Source: Myxococcales bacterium
GTDB taxonomy: Bacteria > Myxococcota_A > Polyangia > Polyangiales > Houyiibacteriaceae
Assembly: GCA_029863605.1 (NCBI GenBank)
Contig: JAOTVB010000021.1
Coordinates: 1-62,083, forward strand
Reading direction: 5' to 3'
Length of the DNA: 62,083 bases
Position numbers and translations under genes: made by a program
Shown here: positions 8,255 to 17,379 of the stretch, piece after piece
Layout: each line of letters opens with the position of its first letter
Position numbering within the stretch: position 1 is the stretch's first letter
Notes under the pieces: generated by a model
What the model saw: only the letters and a program-made list of their open reading frames with translations
The model's database searches: none
What the model was told of the DNA's origin: nothing

Positions 8255-8279
8255 GAGGGAAAGATGATAGGTTTCTCGC

Positions 8280-8708
8280 ATGGCCGCAAAGCACATTCTC
8301 GTCGGCGTGGACTTCTCCGAGCAATCGCGACGCACGGTCGAAGCGGTCTGCGAGTACGCCAAGGCGAATCAGAGCAAGATCACGCTGATCTACGTGACCG
8401 ATCCCCGAGCGTTCGTGCCACCGCAAGCGGTCCTCCTGCCCGAGCCGACGGCCCCCACCGAGGAGACACACAAAGCCGAGCTCGACGAGCTTCGCGACGA
8501 GCTGCTAGCCGGGCTCGACGCTCGCACCATCGTCGTCAAAGACCACGCCCCGGCCCGGGCGATCTGCAACTACGCAAAGGACAACGATGTCGACCTGATC
8601 GCGATCGGCTCGCACGGATACGGCCGTGTCGAACTGTGGCTGATCGGAAGCGTGGCCGAGCGTGTCGTACGCCACGCGCATTGCAGCGTAGTCGTCGTTC
8701 GACAATGA
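8280..8708 (+). CDS. Universal stress protein, UspA family
   Basis: A 142-residue single-domain cytoplasmic protein. The N-terminus (HILVGVDFSEQSRRTVEAVCEYA) and the ATP-binding pattern G-2X-G-9X-G-S in GSHGYGRVELWLIGS are both present, so this is an ATP-binding type Usp. HCSVVVVRQ closes the fold. It is divergent from the Cys-rich lipoprotein with a very short gap. The precise stress role is not visible. Confidence 0.9.
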   Translation: MAAKHILVGVDFSEQSRRTVEAVCEYAKANQSKITLIYVTDPRAFVPPQAVLLPEPTAPTEETHKAELDELRDELLAGLDARTIVVKDHAPARAICNYAKDNDVDLIAIGSHGYGRVELWLIGSVAERVVRHAHCSVVVVRQ

Positions 8709-8744
8709 CTTCAAAGGGCAGCGCTACCCTGATACGCTCGCCAC

Positions 8745-9614
8745 ATGGGGAGTAAGCGGGCCTGGTCCATCCTCGGGAACTCACAGCGTCTCGATGGCGG
8801 TGCGATGTTCGGCAATGTTCCGCGTGCGATGTGGGCACAGTGGGTCGAGCCTGACGATCGAAATCGGATACCGTTGGCCTGTCGCGCGATGCTCGTCCAA
8901 GAAGGAGACAGGCTCATCTTGTTCGAGGCGGGCATCGGCGCCTTCTTCCCTCCACAGTTGCGCGATCGCTACGGCGTGCAGGAAGAACGCCACGTCCTGC
9001 TGGAAAGCCTCGAAGCCGCTGGCTTCTCTCACGACGACGTCGATATCGTCGTCCTTTCCCACCTTCACTTCGATCACGCGGGCGGGCTCCTCAGCCGATA
9101 CGAGCCCGAAGCGCCGATGCAGCTTCTGTTTCCAAACGCCACCTACGTGGTGAGCTGGGATGCTTGGCAGCGCGCTCGAAGACCGCACCCCCGCGATCGC
9201 CGCTCCTTCATCCCCGAGCTGCCTGCTTTGCTCGAAGAAAGCGGACGACTCGAAGTGCTGAAGGGTCACAGGTCCGAGGCGTTGGGGGGCGCGTACAAGC
9301 TCTGGCTTTCGAACGGACACACGCCGGGGCTGATGTTGACCGAGGTTGCGGGCGATGACGGCCCAGTGGTCTACGCGGCCGACCTGATCCCCGGGCGCGC
9401 GTGGATGCACCTCCCGATCACCATGGGATACGACCGCAACCCGGAGCAATTGGTCGACGAAAAAGCCGAGCTCCTCGGCCGGCTCGTGGAGCAACGAGGG
9501 CGAATCTTCTTCACCCACGACCACCAAGTCGCGCTCGGGCGCGTCGCGAAGGACACAAAGGGCCGGTTTTCCGTGGACGAGACCTGGCCGGAGCTCGTGG
9601 GCGCGCGCCTTTGA
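8745..9614 (+). CDS. Metallo-beta-lactamase-fold hydrolase, lactonase-like
   Basis: A 289-residue protein with the motif [10 protein letters not shown] (HxHxDH) near residue 105, a later LSNGHTPG, an AADLIPG aspartate region and [10 protein letters not shown]. This arrangement resembles N-acyl-homoserine lactonase/AttM-like and related hydrolases of the fold. There is no signal peptide, so it is cytoplasmic. It lies 36 bp after the UspA gene and 35 bp before the dehydratase-like gene on the same strand, so the three may be transcribed together. The substrate is unknown. Confidence 0.8.
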   Translation: MGSKRAWSILGNSQRLDGGAMFGNVPRAMWAQWVEPDDRNRIPLACRAMLVQEGDRLILFEAGIGAFFPPQLRDRYGVQEERHVLLESLEAAGFSHDDVDIVVLSHLHFDHAGGLLSRYEPEAPMQLLFPNATYVVSWDAWQRARRPHPRDRRSFIPELPALLEESGRLEVLKGHRSEALGGAYKLWLSNGHTPGLMLTEVAGDDGPVVYAADLIPGRAWMHLPITMGYDRNPEQLVDEKAELLGRLVEQRGRIFFTHDHQVALGRVAKDTKGRFSVDETWPELVGARL

Positions 9615-9649
9615 CTCGCGTGGTAAGCTAGCCGCTCGAGGAGGCGGTC

Positions 9650-11137
9650 ATGCCGCGCGGAAATGGCGATTCCCCAAGGCGAATTGTAAGCGGGGAAGAC
9701 TACATCGACAGCCTGCGGGGGCGGAACCTCAGAGTTTTCCTCTTCGGTGAGCTCGTCGACGAACCGGTGGACCATCCACTCATTCGTCCATCGATCAACG
9801 CCGTCGCCGAGACCTACGACCTGGCGATGCGAGAGCCAGAGGTCGCCACGGCCGAGTCCGAGCTCACCGGCGACCGCGTCAATCGCTTCCTGCACATCGC
9901 GCAGAGCCCAGAAGACTTGGTCGCCCAAAACATGATGCAGCGCAAGCTCGGGCAGAATACGGGCACTTGCTTTCAGCGGTGTGTGGGAATGGACGCCTTC
10001 AACTCGCTTCATTCGGTTACGTACGAGATCGACGAGAAGCACGGCACCCCCTACCACGAGCGTCTCAAGGCGTTCCTGACGACGATGCAGCAGCAGAACT
10101 ACGTCGTTGGCGGGGCGATGACCGACGTCAAAGGAGACCGAAGCAAGGCTCCACACGAGCAGGACGACCCTGACTTGTTCGTTCACATCACCAAGCGAAA
10201 CGACGATGGCATCTGGTTGCGTGGTGCCAAGGCCCACCAAACCGGTTGTATCAACTCGCATTGGATCATCGCGATGCCGACGATGCGCCTCGGGCCCAAA
10301 GACGCGGACTATGCCGTCGTGGCTGCCTTCCCGGTCGACGCGCCTGGGATCACCTACGTCTACGGAAGACAGTCCTGCGATACGCGCAGCATGGAAGGCG
10401 GCTCGATCGACGTGGGCAATGCATCGTTTTCGGGTCAGGAGGCGATGGTGATCCTCGATGACGTGTTCGTCCCCTGGAGCCACGTCTTCATGGATGGTGA
10501 GTACGAGTTCGCATCGATGCTCGTCGAGCGCTTCACCTGTTATCACCGTCGGAGCTACGTCTGCAAAACCGGCGTCGGCGACGTATTGATCGGAGCCGCG
10601 GCTCAAGCTGCCGAATACAACGGGGTCGAAAAGGCCTCGCACATCAAAGACAAGCTCGTGCAGATGACGCACCTCAACGAAACGATGTACGCGGCCGGCA
10701 TCGCGTCGTCACATCAGGCAAAGGCCCTGAAGTCCGGCGTCTACTTGAACGACGACATGCTTGCCAACGTGTGCAAGCACCACGTGACCAAGATGCCCTT
10801 CGAGATCGGGCGGCTTGCCCAGGACCTGGCCGGCGGGCTCGTGAGCACCGCTCCCTCCGAGAAAGAGCTCGAGCACCCCGAGCTCAAGGCCTTGCTCGAG
10901 AAGTACCTCAAGGGCCGTGCCGATGTTCCCACGGAGGCGCGGATTCGCGTCCTTCGGCTGATCGAGAACATGACGATGGGTCGCAATGCGGTGGGCTACC
11001 TGACCGAGTCGATGCATGGGGCCGGGTCTCCGCAGGCGCAGCGCATCCAGATCGGCCGTCAGATGAATCTCGGCTTCAAAAAGGCGCTCGCCCGCAAGCT
11101 GGCAGGCGTCAAAAGTCCCGACAAAGACGAAGAGTAG
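9650..11137 (+). CDS. 4-hydroxybutyryl-CoA dehydratase / vinylacetyl-CoA isomerase-like protein
   Basis: A 495-residue member of the 4-hydroxyphenylacetate 3-hydroxylase fold, closest by eye to AbfD. AbfD uses FAD and a [4Fe-4S] cluster to convert 4-hydroxybutyryl-CoA to crotonyl-CoA. Cys107 and Cys111 form the C-x3-C of the cluster site (CFQRC). His299 and Cys305 in CYHRRSYVC fall where the other ligands should be, although the spacing appears one residue shorter than in the clostridial enzyme as I recall it. Conserved AbfD stretches include KASHIKDKLVQMTHLNETMY, MPFEIGRLAQDLAGGL and TESMHGAGSPQAQRI. The start has GAGG upstream (cgaggaggcggtcATG). Confidence 0.8.
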   Translation: MPRGNGDSPRRIVSGEDYIDSLRGRNLRVFLFGELVDEPVDHPLIRPSINAVAETYDLAMREPEVATAESELTGDRVNRFLHIAQSPEDLVAQNMMQRKLGQNTGTCFQRCVGMDAFNSLHSVTYEIDEKHGTPYHERLKAFLTTMQQQNYVVGGAMTDVKGDRSKAPHEQDDPDLFVHITKRNDDGIWLRGAKAHQTGCINSHWIIAMPTMRLGPKDADYAVVAAFPVDAPGITYVYGRQSCDTRSMEGGSIDVGNASFSGQEAMVILDDVFVPWSHVFMDGEYEFASMLVERFTCYHRRSYVCKTGVGDVLIGAAAQAAEYNGVEKASHIKDKLVQMTHLNETMYAAGIASSHQAKALKSGVYLNDDMLANVCKHHVTKMPFEIGRLAQDLAGGLVSTAPSEKELEHPELKALLEKYLKGRADVPTEARIRVLRLIENMTMGRNAVGYLTESMHGAGSPQAQRIQIGRQMNLGFKKALARKLAGVKSPDKDEE

Positions 11138-11170
11138 CCAGCACTGCTCAAATCCCCTACGGTGTTGTCG

Positions 11171-12295
11171 ATGCATTTCGGGGGTCGCATCGTATGTCTC
11201 GTCGTCTGGACGTGTTTGGTTGGGTACGGCTGCGGACGCGATGCCACGGCGGAAGGCCTGGGCACGCCGACCGGGGCTGCTGCAACAAACAGCGCGGCTG
11301 ACCCCGTCGCCGGAGACGAAGAGCCAGCCGAGGTCATGGGGGAAGGTCTCGTGATCGGAGAGTACCGGCTCGCACCGCGCGCCGTCATCGATGGAGACAC
11401 GATCCGTGTAGAGAATCTCGAAGGCTCCATTCGTCTGCTATCGATCGACACGGAAGAGGCGATACGCAGCAAACGGGACCGAGCCGCGATCAAGGCAGAC
11501 TTCGACGAGTATCTGAAACGGAAGCAGGGCGACGCGGTGCGTCCGAGAAAGGCCGGCACGCCGATGGGCAATCGAGCCATCGAGTTTGCCGAGAGGTTCT
11601 TCGAAGGTGCCGACGTCGTACGGCTCGAACGAGATGATCCGAAGGCCCTTCGCGGGCGCTACGGCCGACTTCTCGCATACGCGTTCGTACAGAAAGACGG
11701 CAAGTGGACAATCTACAATGTGGAAGCCGTTCGGGCTGGGATGAGCCCGTATTTCACGAAGTACGGTTACTCTCATCGTTTTCACAATCAGTTCGCGCGG
11801 GCAGAGACCGAGGCTCGACGCGCTCGACGCGGCATCTGGGATCCGAACGCCGAGGGATATGGCGACTACGCCGTGCGGAAAGACTGGTGGGATGCGCGCG
11901 CTGACTTCATCCAGGCGTTCGAGCACCAAGCGACCGGGCGTGACGATTTGGTCGTTCTGAACCACTGGGACGCCAAGGCACGGCTCGAAAAAATGCTCGG
12001 CGACGAAGTGACCTTACTCGGGACGGTCGACAAGGTGGAGCATTTCCGGGGACTCGTGCGGGTCGTGCTGGGCGGTGAGCAAGCCAACGACTTTCCGATC
12101 ATCTTTCGGGAAAAAGAGATCTTCGACCGCAGTGACCTCGCGCGCTATCGGGGCGAGCCCGTGACGGTGCGAGGTCGGGTCGAACGCTACGAACGCGGCG
12201 ACTACCAGACCCTTCAGATCGTGGTCGGGCGCCCGAAGCAGATTGGCCTTCCTTCGCTCCCCTGGCCGGGCGAACCCGCACTAGCAGCCGAGTAA
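11171..12295 (+). CDS. Staphylococcal-nuclease-like lipoprotein with C-terminal OB-like region
   Basis: About 374 residues, starting at ATG 11171 (a GTG at 11162 is possible). Lipobox LVGYGC. A thermonuclease-type domain follows: RAVIDGDTIRVENLEGSIRLLSIDTEE, then GRYGRLLAYAFVQKDGKWTIYNVEAVRAGMSPYF and ARRARRGIW. The Asp of VIDGDT and the Arg of GRYGRL fit the nuclease signature. The C-terminal 90 residues (DEVTLLGTVDKVEHF, GEPVTVRGRVERYERGDYQTLQI) look like an OB-fold module. It is probably anchored at the envelope and acts on nucleic acid outside the cytoplasm. Two further envelope proteins follow on the same strand. Confidence 0.78.
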   Translation: MHFGGRIVCLVVWTCLVGYGCGRDATAEGLGTPTGAAATNSAADPVAGDEEPAEVMGEGLVIGEYRLAPRAVIDGDTIRVENLEGSIRLLSIDTEEAIRSKRDRAAIKADFDEYLKRKQGDAVRPRKAGTPMGNRAIEFAERFFEGADVVRLERDDPKALRGRYGRLLAYAFVQKDGKWTIYNVEAVRAGMSPYFTKYGYSHRFHNQFARAETEARRARRGIWDPNAEGYGDYAVRKDWWDARADFIQAFEHQATGRDDLVVLNHWDAKARLEKMLGDEVTLLGTVDKVEHFRGLVRVVLGGEQANDFPIIFREKEIFDRSDLARYRGEPVTVRGRVERYERGDYQTLQIVVGRPKQIGLPSLPWPGEPALAAE

Positions 12296-12355
12296 CACGA
12301 AACCACTCGAGCCTTCGACCGATAACCCGGCAAGCCAGAGAGGCGGGAGGTCGAG

Positions 12356-13936
12356 ATGATGAGAGTGTGCGGGTTGGTGCGCAGATGCGCGTGCCTGGCG
12401 TTGGTGTTCTGCGGTTGCGGGAGGGAACCACTCGCGACGGAAACGGGGTGTGAAGAAGTCGCGCCCGGCGATGTCGTCATTACGGAGATTCATGCGAACC
12501 CGGACGGGAGTGACGGGGACGGCGAATACGTCGAGCTCTTCAATGCGAGTGGCAGGGCCCTCGAGCTCGAGAGCCTGATTCTCGTTTCGAGCCGCGCGGA
12601 TGGGACTGGCGCATCGGAGCATCGATTTGGCGAAGGCCAGGTTGCAGCGGAGGGCTACTTCGTGTTGGAAAACGGACTCGGGAGCCTTCGCAACTCCGAG
12701 GCTGCGTTGGCGATCCGATGTGGCGAGGTCGTCATCGACTGGGTGGGGTACGCGAGCACTCGAGACGGTCGCGCGCTGGAGCTGGACGGCGGGCTCGTCC
12801 CGAACGACGACTCGAACGACGACGCGGCTCATTGGTGCTTTGCGCCTGAGACCGCCTCCGAGGTCTCCCCGGGGAACTTCGGGACGCCCGGGGCACCCAA
12901 CAGCACGTGCGACGAGGTGCCCATGGAGGGCACGTGCCTCGAAGGCGAGACGAGGCGGGCCATCGATCCGCCAGTCCCTGGCGAAGTAGCGATCACCGAA
13001 TGGATGGCAAACCCCAAGGGCGCGGACGGCGAGCTCGAGTGGGTCGAGGTGCTCTTCACCGAATCGGCCGACCTGAACGGCGTGCGACTCGGCCCACAGA
13101 GTGGCTCGCTTGGCAAGCCCATCACCGACGAGGCCTGTTTTCCCGTCGACGCGGGTACGAGGGTCGTCTTCGGAGCGAGTCCGGCGGCGGCTCCCCGCGT
13201 CGACGCGGAGCTCGATTTCAGTCTCGGCAATAGCAATGAGCGGAGCATCGTGGTCGCAGTCGAGGAAACCCTCCTCGACCGGGTCGACTACCTGGGCTCC
13301 GATGAAGGCGTTGCGTGGCAGGTAGACCCGGCCGGTGTGGTGTGCCTGGTCGACGCCGTGCCTGACCACGAGTACCGCGAGGCCAACTTCGGGACGCCGG
13401 GTGAGTCGAACCCGTTGTGTGTTCCGGTTCTCGAGGAGGGAATGTGCTTCGACGGGGATACCCCGCGACCGATTCGAAGCCCGTCCGCAGCGCAGGTCCA
13501 GATCACCGAGTGGATGGCCAACCCTTCGATGGCGGGCAACCGAGACGGCGAGTGGGTCGAGGTTCGTTTCAGCGCGGCTGTCGACCTCAACGGCCTGGGT
13601 TGGTCCGACCTCGCGGGGGCGGCCGCGACGCTCGAACGAGCAGAGTGCCTGTCGGTGCCATCTGGGGCGTACGTTGTATTCGCACGAAACCCGAACGGCG
13701 ACGAGAACGGAGGCATCCCGTTCGTAGACGCTGAGCTCGGGGTTTCGCTCAACAACGCCGACGAAACACTCTCGATCAACATCGATGGCGAGGTGTTGGA
13801 TTCGGTTTCGTATGACGCGTCACAGCCGGGGGTTGCGACGCAGGTCGACGAATGGGGTCGCGTCTGTGACGCGATCGCGCCGTACGGCGATGGAGACCTG
13901 GGCACACCGGGTGCGCCAAACCGACCGTGTCCCTGA
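12356..13936 (+). CDS. Lipoprotein with three tandem lamin-tail domains
   Basis: A 526-residue protein with lipobox LALVFCGC. Three repeats of the lamin-tail (LTD) type begin at VVITEIHANPDGSDGDGEYV, VAITEWMANPKGADGELEWV and VQITEWMANP-DGEWVEV. Each ends with a near-identical tail (NFGTPGAPN, NFGTPGESN, DLGTPGAPN) followed by a Cys. LTDs are beta-sandwich domains often found in secreted or membrane-bound nucleases and related surface proteins. The gene overlaps the next one by 10 bp, which implies translational coupling with the helix-hairpin-helix barrel. Confidence 0.8.
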   Translation: MMRVCGLVRRCACLALVFCGCGREPLATETGCEEVAPGDVVITEIHANPDGSDGDGEYVELFNASGRALELESLILVSSRADGTGASEHRFGEGQVAAEGYFVLENGLGSLRNSEAALAIRCGEVVIDWVGYASTRDGRALELDGGLVPNDDSNDDAAHWCFAPETASEVSPGNFGTPGAPNSTCDEVPMEGTCLEGETRRAIDPPVPGEVAITEWMANPKGADGELEWVEVLFTESADLNGVRLGPQSGSLGKPITDEACFPVDAGTRVVFGASPAAAPRVDAELDFSLGNSNERSIVVAVEETLLDRVDYLGSDEGVAWQVDPAGVVCLVDAVPDHEYREANFGTPGESNPLCVPVLEEGMCFDGDTPRPIRSPSAAQVQITEWMANPSMAGNRDGEWVEVRFSAAVDLNGLGWSDLAGAAATLERAECLSVPSGAYVVFARNPNGDENGGIPFVDAELGVSLNNADETLSINIDGEVLDSVSYDASQPGVATQVDEWGRVCDAIAPYGDGDLGTPGAPNRPCP

Positions 13937-16005
13937 GGCGTGCGCATGGCATCGTTTTCGTGTCTGCGTGGCTCGTCGCATCGTTTCCAAGGGGCGCGAG
14001 AGCCGTTCAATACGAGGTTTTCGTCCACGTCGAAGCCGAAGAAGATCTATACGACTTGCTCGTGTCGGGGCAGATCTCCGAGCGTTCGTTCAGCGCGCTC
14101 TTGCTTCTTTACCAGAGCAAGGTCGACCTCAACCGGGCCGATCGGGAAGGGCTCTACGCCCTGCCAAACCTCGACTTGGTGCACGTCGATCAGATCCTCC
14201 GCTATCGAGCCGAGGCGGGAGGCATTGGCGCCCTCGACGATCTCCTGGCAACTGGGGCGCTCGACGCGGAGCTGCTCGACGCGATTCGCGCCTTCGTCGT
14301 CGTGCGCCCCAAGGCGTCGAAATCCGAAACCGAGGGGTTCACGCGGGTGCAAGCGCGCTGGAGCGGGCGTTACGATCGACTTCCGCCGGCGGCGGCAGCC
14401 CAGGCGCGGGTCAAGACGCTTGGCAATCTCGACGTCGGCGCAGTCGGCGTGCTCACCCGCAACGATGTTCATCGGGTGCGATGGGATCAGAATCGTCGAG
14501 GGCTCACCGCAGCACCCGAACGGGTCCGGTTCGTGGTTCCCAAGCTCTACGCGGAGTGGGAAGACGACGAGTGGGAGGTGGTCGTCGGGACTTATCGTAT
14601 CGGGTTCGGTCAACGGCTGACCTTCGACGTGACCGATCAGGTCAGCCCGAACGGATTCTTCGGCGACTACGAGCTCCGGAGGGTAAACGACCTGACCTTG
14701 CGATGCCGGCGCCGTGCAGGAGAGCTAACCGAATCTCCGTGCTCGCCGGATCGGGTGGCACGGGTTACGCCCGATTACCGATGGACGAACCGCCTCGCCG
14801 GTGCCGCGGTCGGCGTGCGAAAAGCCGCGTTGGGGCCCGGCTGGTTGCAGGCTTACGGATGGGGCTCCTATCAGGTTCACCGGGTCCGGCAGACCGAGGT
14901 TGTGAATGCAGGCGCGTGCCAAGACCCCCGTCTCGACGGGGAACCTGCCTGCAAGGCTCCCCCGGTGTACGTGCGAGGCGCTGACCCGATAAAGCCGGCG
15001 AGCCAGCTCAGCTTCGGGACCCTGCCCGCCATGGTCGCCGAAGGTCTCGGCGGAGCGAACGTCGGCTACTTTTGGAGCGAACGTGCCCACATCGGAATCA
15101 CTGGATACGGGTCTTCGCCGCGATGGCTCGTCGATGGCGTCGCGCTCGACTTCCAAGAATTCGCAACGAGGCCCTTTGGGGGGCCCTTTGGCGCACTCGG
15201 GATCGACGCATCATACGGATTTGGGGTGCAAGACTTCTTCGTCGAGGTCGCGCGCAGCTTCGATGCGCAGCCGGACGGCGGAGGTGGGTATGGCGCGGTC
15301 CTTCGAAGCGTCACCGTGCTCCAAACGACCGAGCTCGACATCTCGGTTCGCTACTACGGGGAGAGGTACGCAAACCCCTACGCACGACCGGTATCCGCAC
15401 CCGACGAGCTCGATGGGCTTCGAGCGCGCGATGAAACCGGGGCTCGCCTGAGGACGACGAGCAACTTCGGCCGAAAGTTGGGTCTGCGAACCGTTGCCGA
15501 TGTCTGGCGCAGGCTCTCGCGAGGTGGCGTCGACGCCGTGCTCTTCGTGCGCCTGGATGTGCACCCACGCGGGCCGTGGGGTTGGGCGTTTTGGACATCC
15601 TATCGAAGCACCAACGGTCAAGGCTTGGCCACCGCTACGCGACTTGCCTATGACCCGGGTCGGCGTCTGACGATCGCAGCGCAATACCAACACGAATGGG
15701 TGGGGTTCGCTGCTACCGACGGGCCACGGCAAGACATCGTGGCATTGCTTCAGATCACCGCGCGGCCGGTCGACAGACTCCGCGTTCGTGCTCGCGTGCG
15801 GTACGACTTCGACGACATCGCGAACAATCACCGACTCGCCCGGGTGTTGTGGAGCTACGTGGAGGTCGCGGTGGCCTTGCGCCAGCGGGACGCCTTGCGA
15901 TTGCGATACGACTTGCGCGTCTTCCTCGACCGTCGCGAATCTACTTTCGCGCGCGTTCCAAACCCAGAACACTGGCTTTCGTTCGAGTACGCGTTTCGGT
16001 TCTAG
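13927..16005 (+). CDS. Outer-membrane barrel with N-terminal helix-hairpin-helix domain
   Basis: A 692-residue exported protein starting at GTG 13927 inside the previous gene. Signal peptide residues 1-26. A ComEA-like helix-hairpin-helix domain lies at about residues 64-126 (VDLNRADREGLYALPNLDLVHVDQILRYR, then a second hairpin ALDDLLATGALDAELLDAIRAF). The remaining 550 residues have alternating polar/aromatic strands (ITGYGSSPRWLVDG, LDISVRYYGERYANPY, RLRVRARVRYDF) and end in LSFEYAFRF with a terminal Phe, as outer-membrane barrels do. Helix-hairpin-helix domains usually bind DNA; a role in handling extracellular DNA is inference. Confidence 0.75.
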   Translation: MSLRRAHGIVFVSAWLVASFPRGARAVQYEVFVHVEAEEDLYDLLVSGQISERSFSALLLLYQSKVDLNRADREGLYALPNLDLVHVDQILRYRAEAGGIGALDDLLATGALDAELLDAIRAFVVVRPKASKSETEGFTRVQARWSGRYDRLPPAAAAQARVKTLGNLDVGAVGVLTRNDVHRVRWDQNRRGLTAAPERVRFVVPKLYAEWEDDEWEVVVGTYRIGFGQRLTFDVTDQVSPNGFFGDYELRRVNDLTLRCRRRAGELTESPCSPDRVARVTPDYRWTNRLAGAAVGVRKAALGPGWLQAYGWGSYQVHRVRQTEVVNAGACQDPRLDGEPACKAPPVYVRGADPIKPASQLSFGTLPAMVAEGLGGANVGYFWSERAHIGITGYGSSPRWLVDGVALDFQEFATRPFGGPFGALGIDASYGFGVQDFFVEVARSFDAQPDGGGGYGAVLRSVTVLQTTELDISVRYYGERYANPYARPVSAPDELDGLRARDETGARLRTTSNFGRKLGLRTVADVWRRLSRGGVDAVLFVRLDVHPRGPWGWAFWTSYRSTNGQGLATATRLAYDPGRRLTIAAQYQHEWVGFAATDGPRQDIVALLQITARPVDRLRVRARVRYDFDDIANNHRLARVLWSYVEVAVALRQRDALRLRYDLRVFLDRRESTFARVPNPEHWLSFEYAFRF

Positions 16006-16045
16006 CCTTTGAGAGTGTCACGACGCCTGGTACGCTTGCCAGTCC

Positions 16046-17311
16046 ATGAACGACGCTCTGGACATCGTCGACGAAGCGGGAGTCGAGTCGTTCCCGTCGA
16101 GCGACCCGCCAAGCTGGACGCTCGGCCGAGAGCCCGCCGGCCCTGGGCTCCTCAGGCATCCTGAGTGGGAGCCGATGACGGCGTACGTCGCGAACATGTC
16201 GTACTTCAGCGGAAAGATGGAGGCCTATCTTCGGTACAAAGAGATCTCCTATGAGCGCCGGATCGTCGATATGAAAGTGATGCGGGACGAGGTGCTCCCG
16301 GCCAGCGGCTTGATGAAGGTACCGGTCATCCGCATGGCCAACGGTCAATGGCTCAAGGACACGACGCCGATGATCGAATGGCTGGAGTCCCAATACCCCG
16401 AGCCGACGGTCATTCCAATCGATCCGGTGCTGCGATTCTTGTCGAAGTTGGTCGAGGACTACGCCGATGAATGGTGTTGGCGCGCGGCGCTCTACTGGCG
16501 CTGGCAGCCCCCCGAAACGCGAAGGCTCTTGATGTCACGGATCGGAAACGAAGTGCTTGGCGACTTCCCGGCACCCAATCGATTGGCGGGTTGGTACTAC
16601 GGGCAACGGCAGATCGCGACATACCTCACTGGCGATGGAATGACGGCCGAAACCGAGCCGCACATCAAGCAGCACTACCTCGACCTGCTCGACAACATGA
16701 GCACGATTCTCGAGGACCAGCCGTACCTGCTCGGCAGTCACCCGTCGCTGGTCGACATCGGCCTCTTCGGACCGATGTTCCGCCATTACGCTCAAGACCC
16801 GGCACCGAGCCGCGTCATGGAGGAGCGGGCGCCCGCCGTATACGCTTGGGTCGGGCGGGTTTGGAATTCACGCGCAAGCAAACTGCCTGGCAAACCGTCA
16901 TTTTCGGACTTTTCACAGCCAGGGTGGAGCTACTTCCTCGAGGACATCGTGCAGACCTATTGGCCGTTTCTCGTACGCTCCGCACAGGCGTGGCAAGCCG
17001 GGAAGAAGCGGGTCGACCACCGTGCGCATGGCGTCACCTATCCGAACCTGAGGGTGACGCACTACCGTGTATATTGCCTTGAGGTGCTTCAACACGAATA
17101 TGAGGCGCTTTCCGACCCTGACCGCGACGTTGTCGACAAGACGCTTGCGCCGTACGGCAAGCTCGAGCTGCTGCCCGGTCTTCGTTCCGGGCTCATGAAG
17201 GAGCACGAGCTTCCCCTTCAACCGACACGTCCACAGCCGTCGAGGCTTCGACGTTTCATGCTCGGATTGACGGGCACCCCCTGGGACATGCCGGTGAAGC
17301 CGCAGGAGTGA
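16046..17311 (+). CDS. Glutathione S-transferase family protein with N-terminal leader motif
   Basis: A 421-residue protein. Residues 1-45 hold VDEAGVESFPSSDPPSWTLG, a short motif also seen alone in small proteobacterial proteins. A thioredoxin-like N-terminal domain follows (MSYFSGKMEAYLRYKEISYERRIVD, LMKVPVIRMANGQWLKDTTPMIEWLE), in which VPVI is the cis-Pro region and KDTTPMIEWLE the usual GSH-contacting turn. An all-helical C-terminal domain contains LLGSHPSLVDIGLFGPM. The length is nearly double a normal GST because of the leader and a C-terminal extension. Its substrate is unknown. Confidence 0.75.
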   Translation: MNDALDIVDEAGVESFPSSDPPSWTLGREPAGPGLLRHPEWEPMTAYVANMSYFSGKMEAYLRYKEISYERRIVDMKVMRDEVLPASGLMKVPVIRMANGQWLKDTTPMIEWLESQYPEPTVIPIDPVLRFLSKLVEDYADEWCWRAALYWRWQPPETRRLLMSRIGNEVLGDFPAPNRLAGWYYGQRQIATYLTGDGMTAETEPHIKQHYLDLLDNMSTILEDQPYLLGSHPSLVDIGLFGPMFRHYAQDPAPSRVMEERAPAVYAWVGRVWNSRASKLPGKPSFSDFSQPGWSYFLEDIVQTYWPFLVRSAQAWQAGKKRVDHRAHGVTYPNLRVTHYRVYCLEVLQHEYEALSDPDRDVVDKTLAPYGKLELLPGLRSGLMKEHELPLQPTRPQPSRLRRFMLGLTGTPWDMPVKPQE

Positions 17312-17319
17312 GCCGGTGG

Positions 17320-17373
17320 GTCGCTGGCACTGGCGCCCGCGCTGTCACTGTCACTGTTTTTGAGGAGTAGGTG
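17320..17373. repeat. GRCRCT hexamer element with conserved tail, copy 2
   Basis: Hexamers GTCGCT, GGCACT, GGCGCC, CGCGCT, GTCACT and GTCACT are followed by GTTTTT and GAGGAGTAGGTG. The element starts 9 bp after the GST-like stop and lies between convergent genes, as copy 1 at 7042 does. The GAGTAGG at 17365-17371 pairs perfectly with CCTACTC at 17379-17385, which overlaps the end of the ferredoxin gene and gives a 7-bp stem with a 7-nt loop. Confidence 0.7.
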
Positions 17374-17379
17374 ACGCCC

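Noticed and set aside
13785..14984. Arg-rich plus-strand frame of about 400 codons
   Set aside because: Composition is that of an out-of-frame reading over the lamin-tail and helix-hairpin-helix barrel genes.
16008..16040. Possible sixth hexamer array near GTCACGACGCCTGG
   Set aside because: Only one or two units fit GRCRCT and there is no tail.
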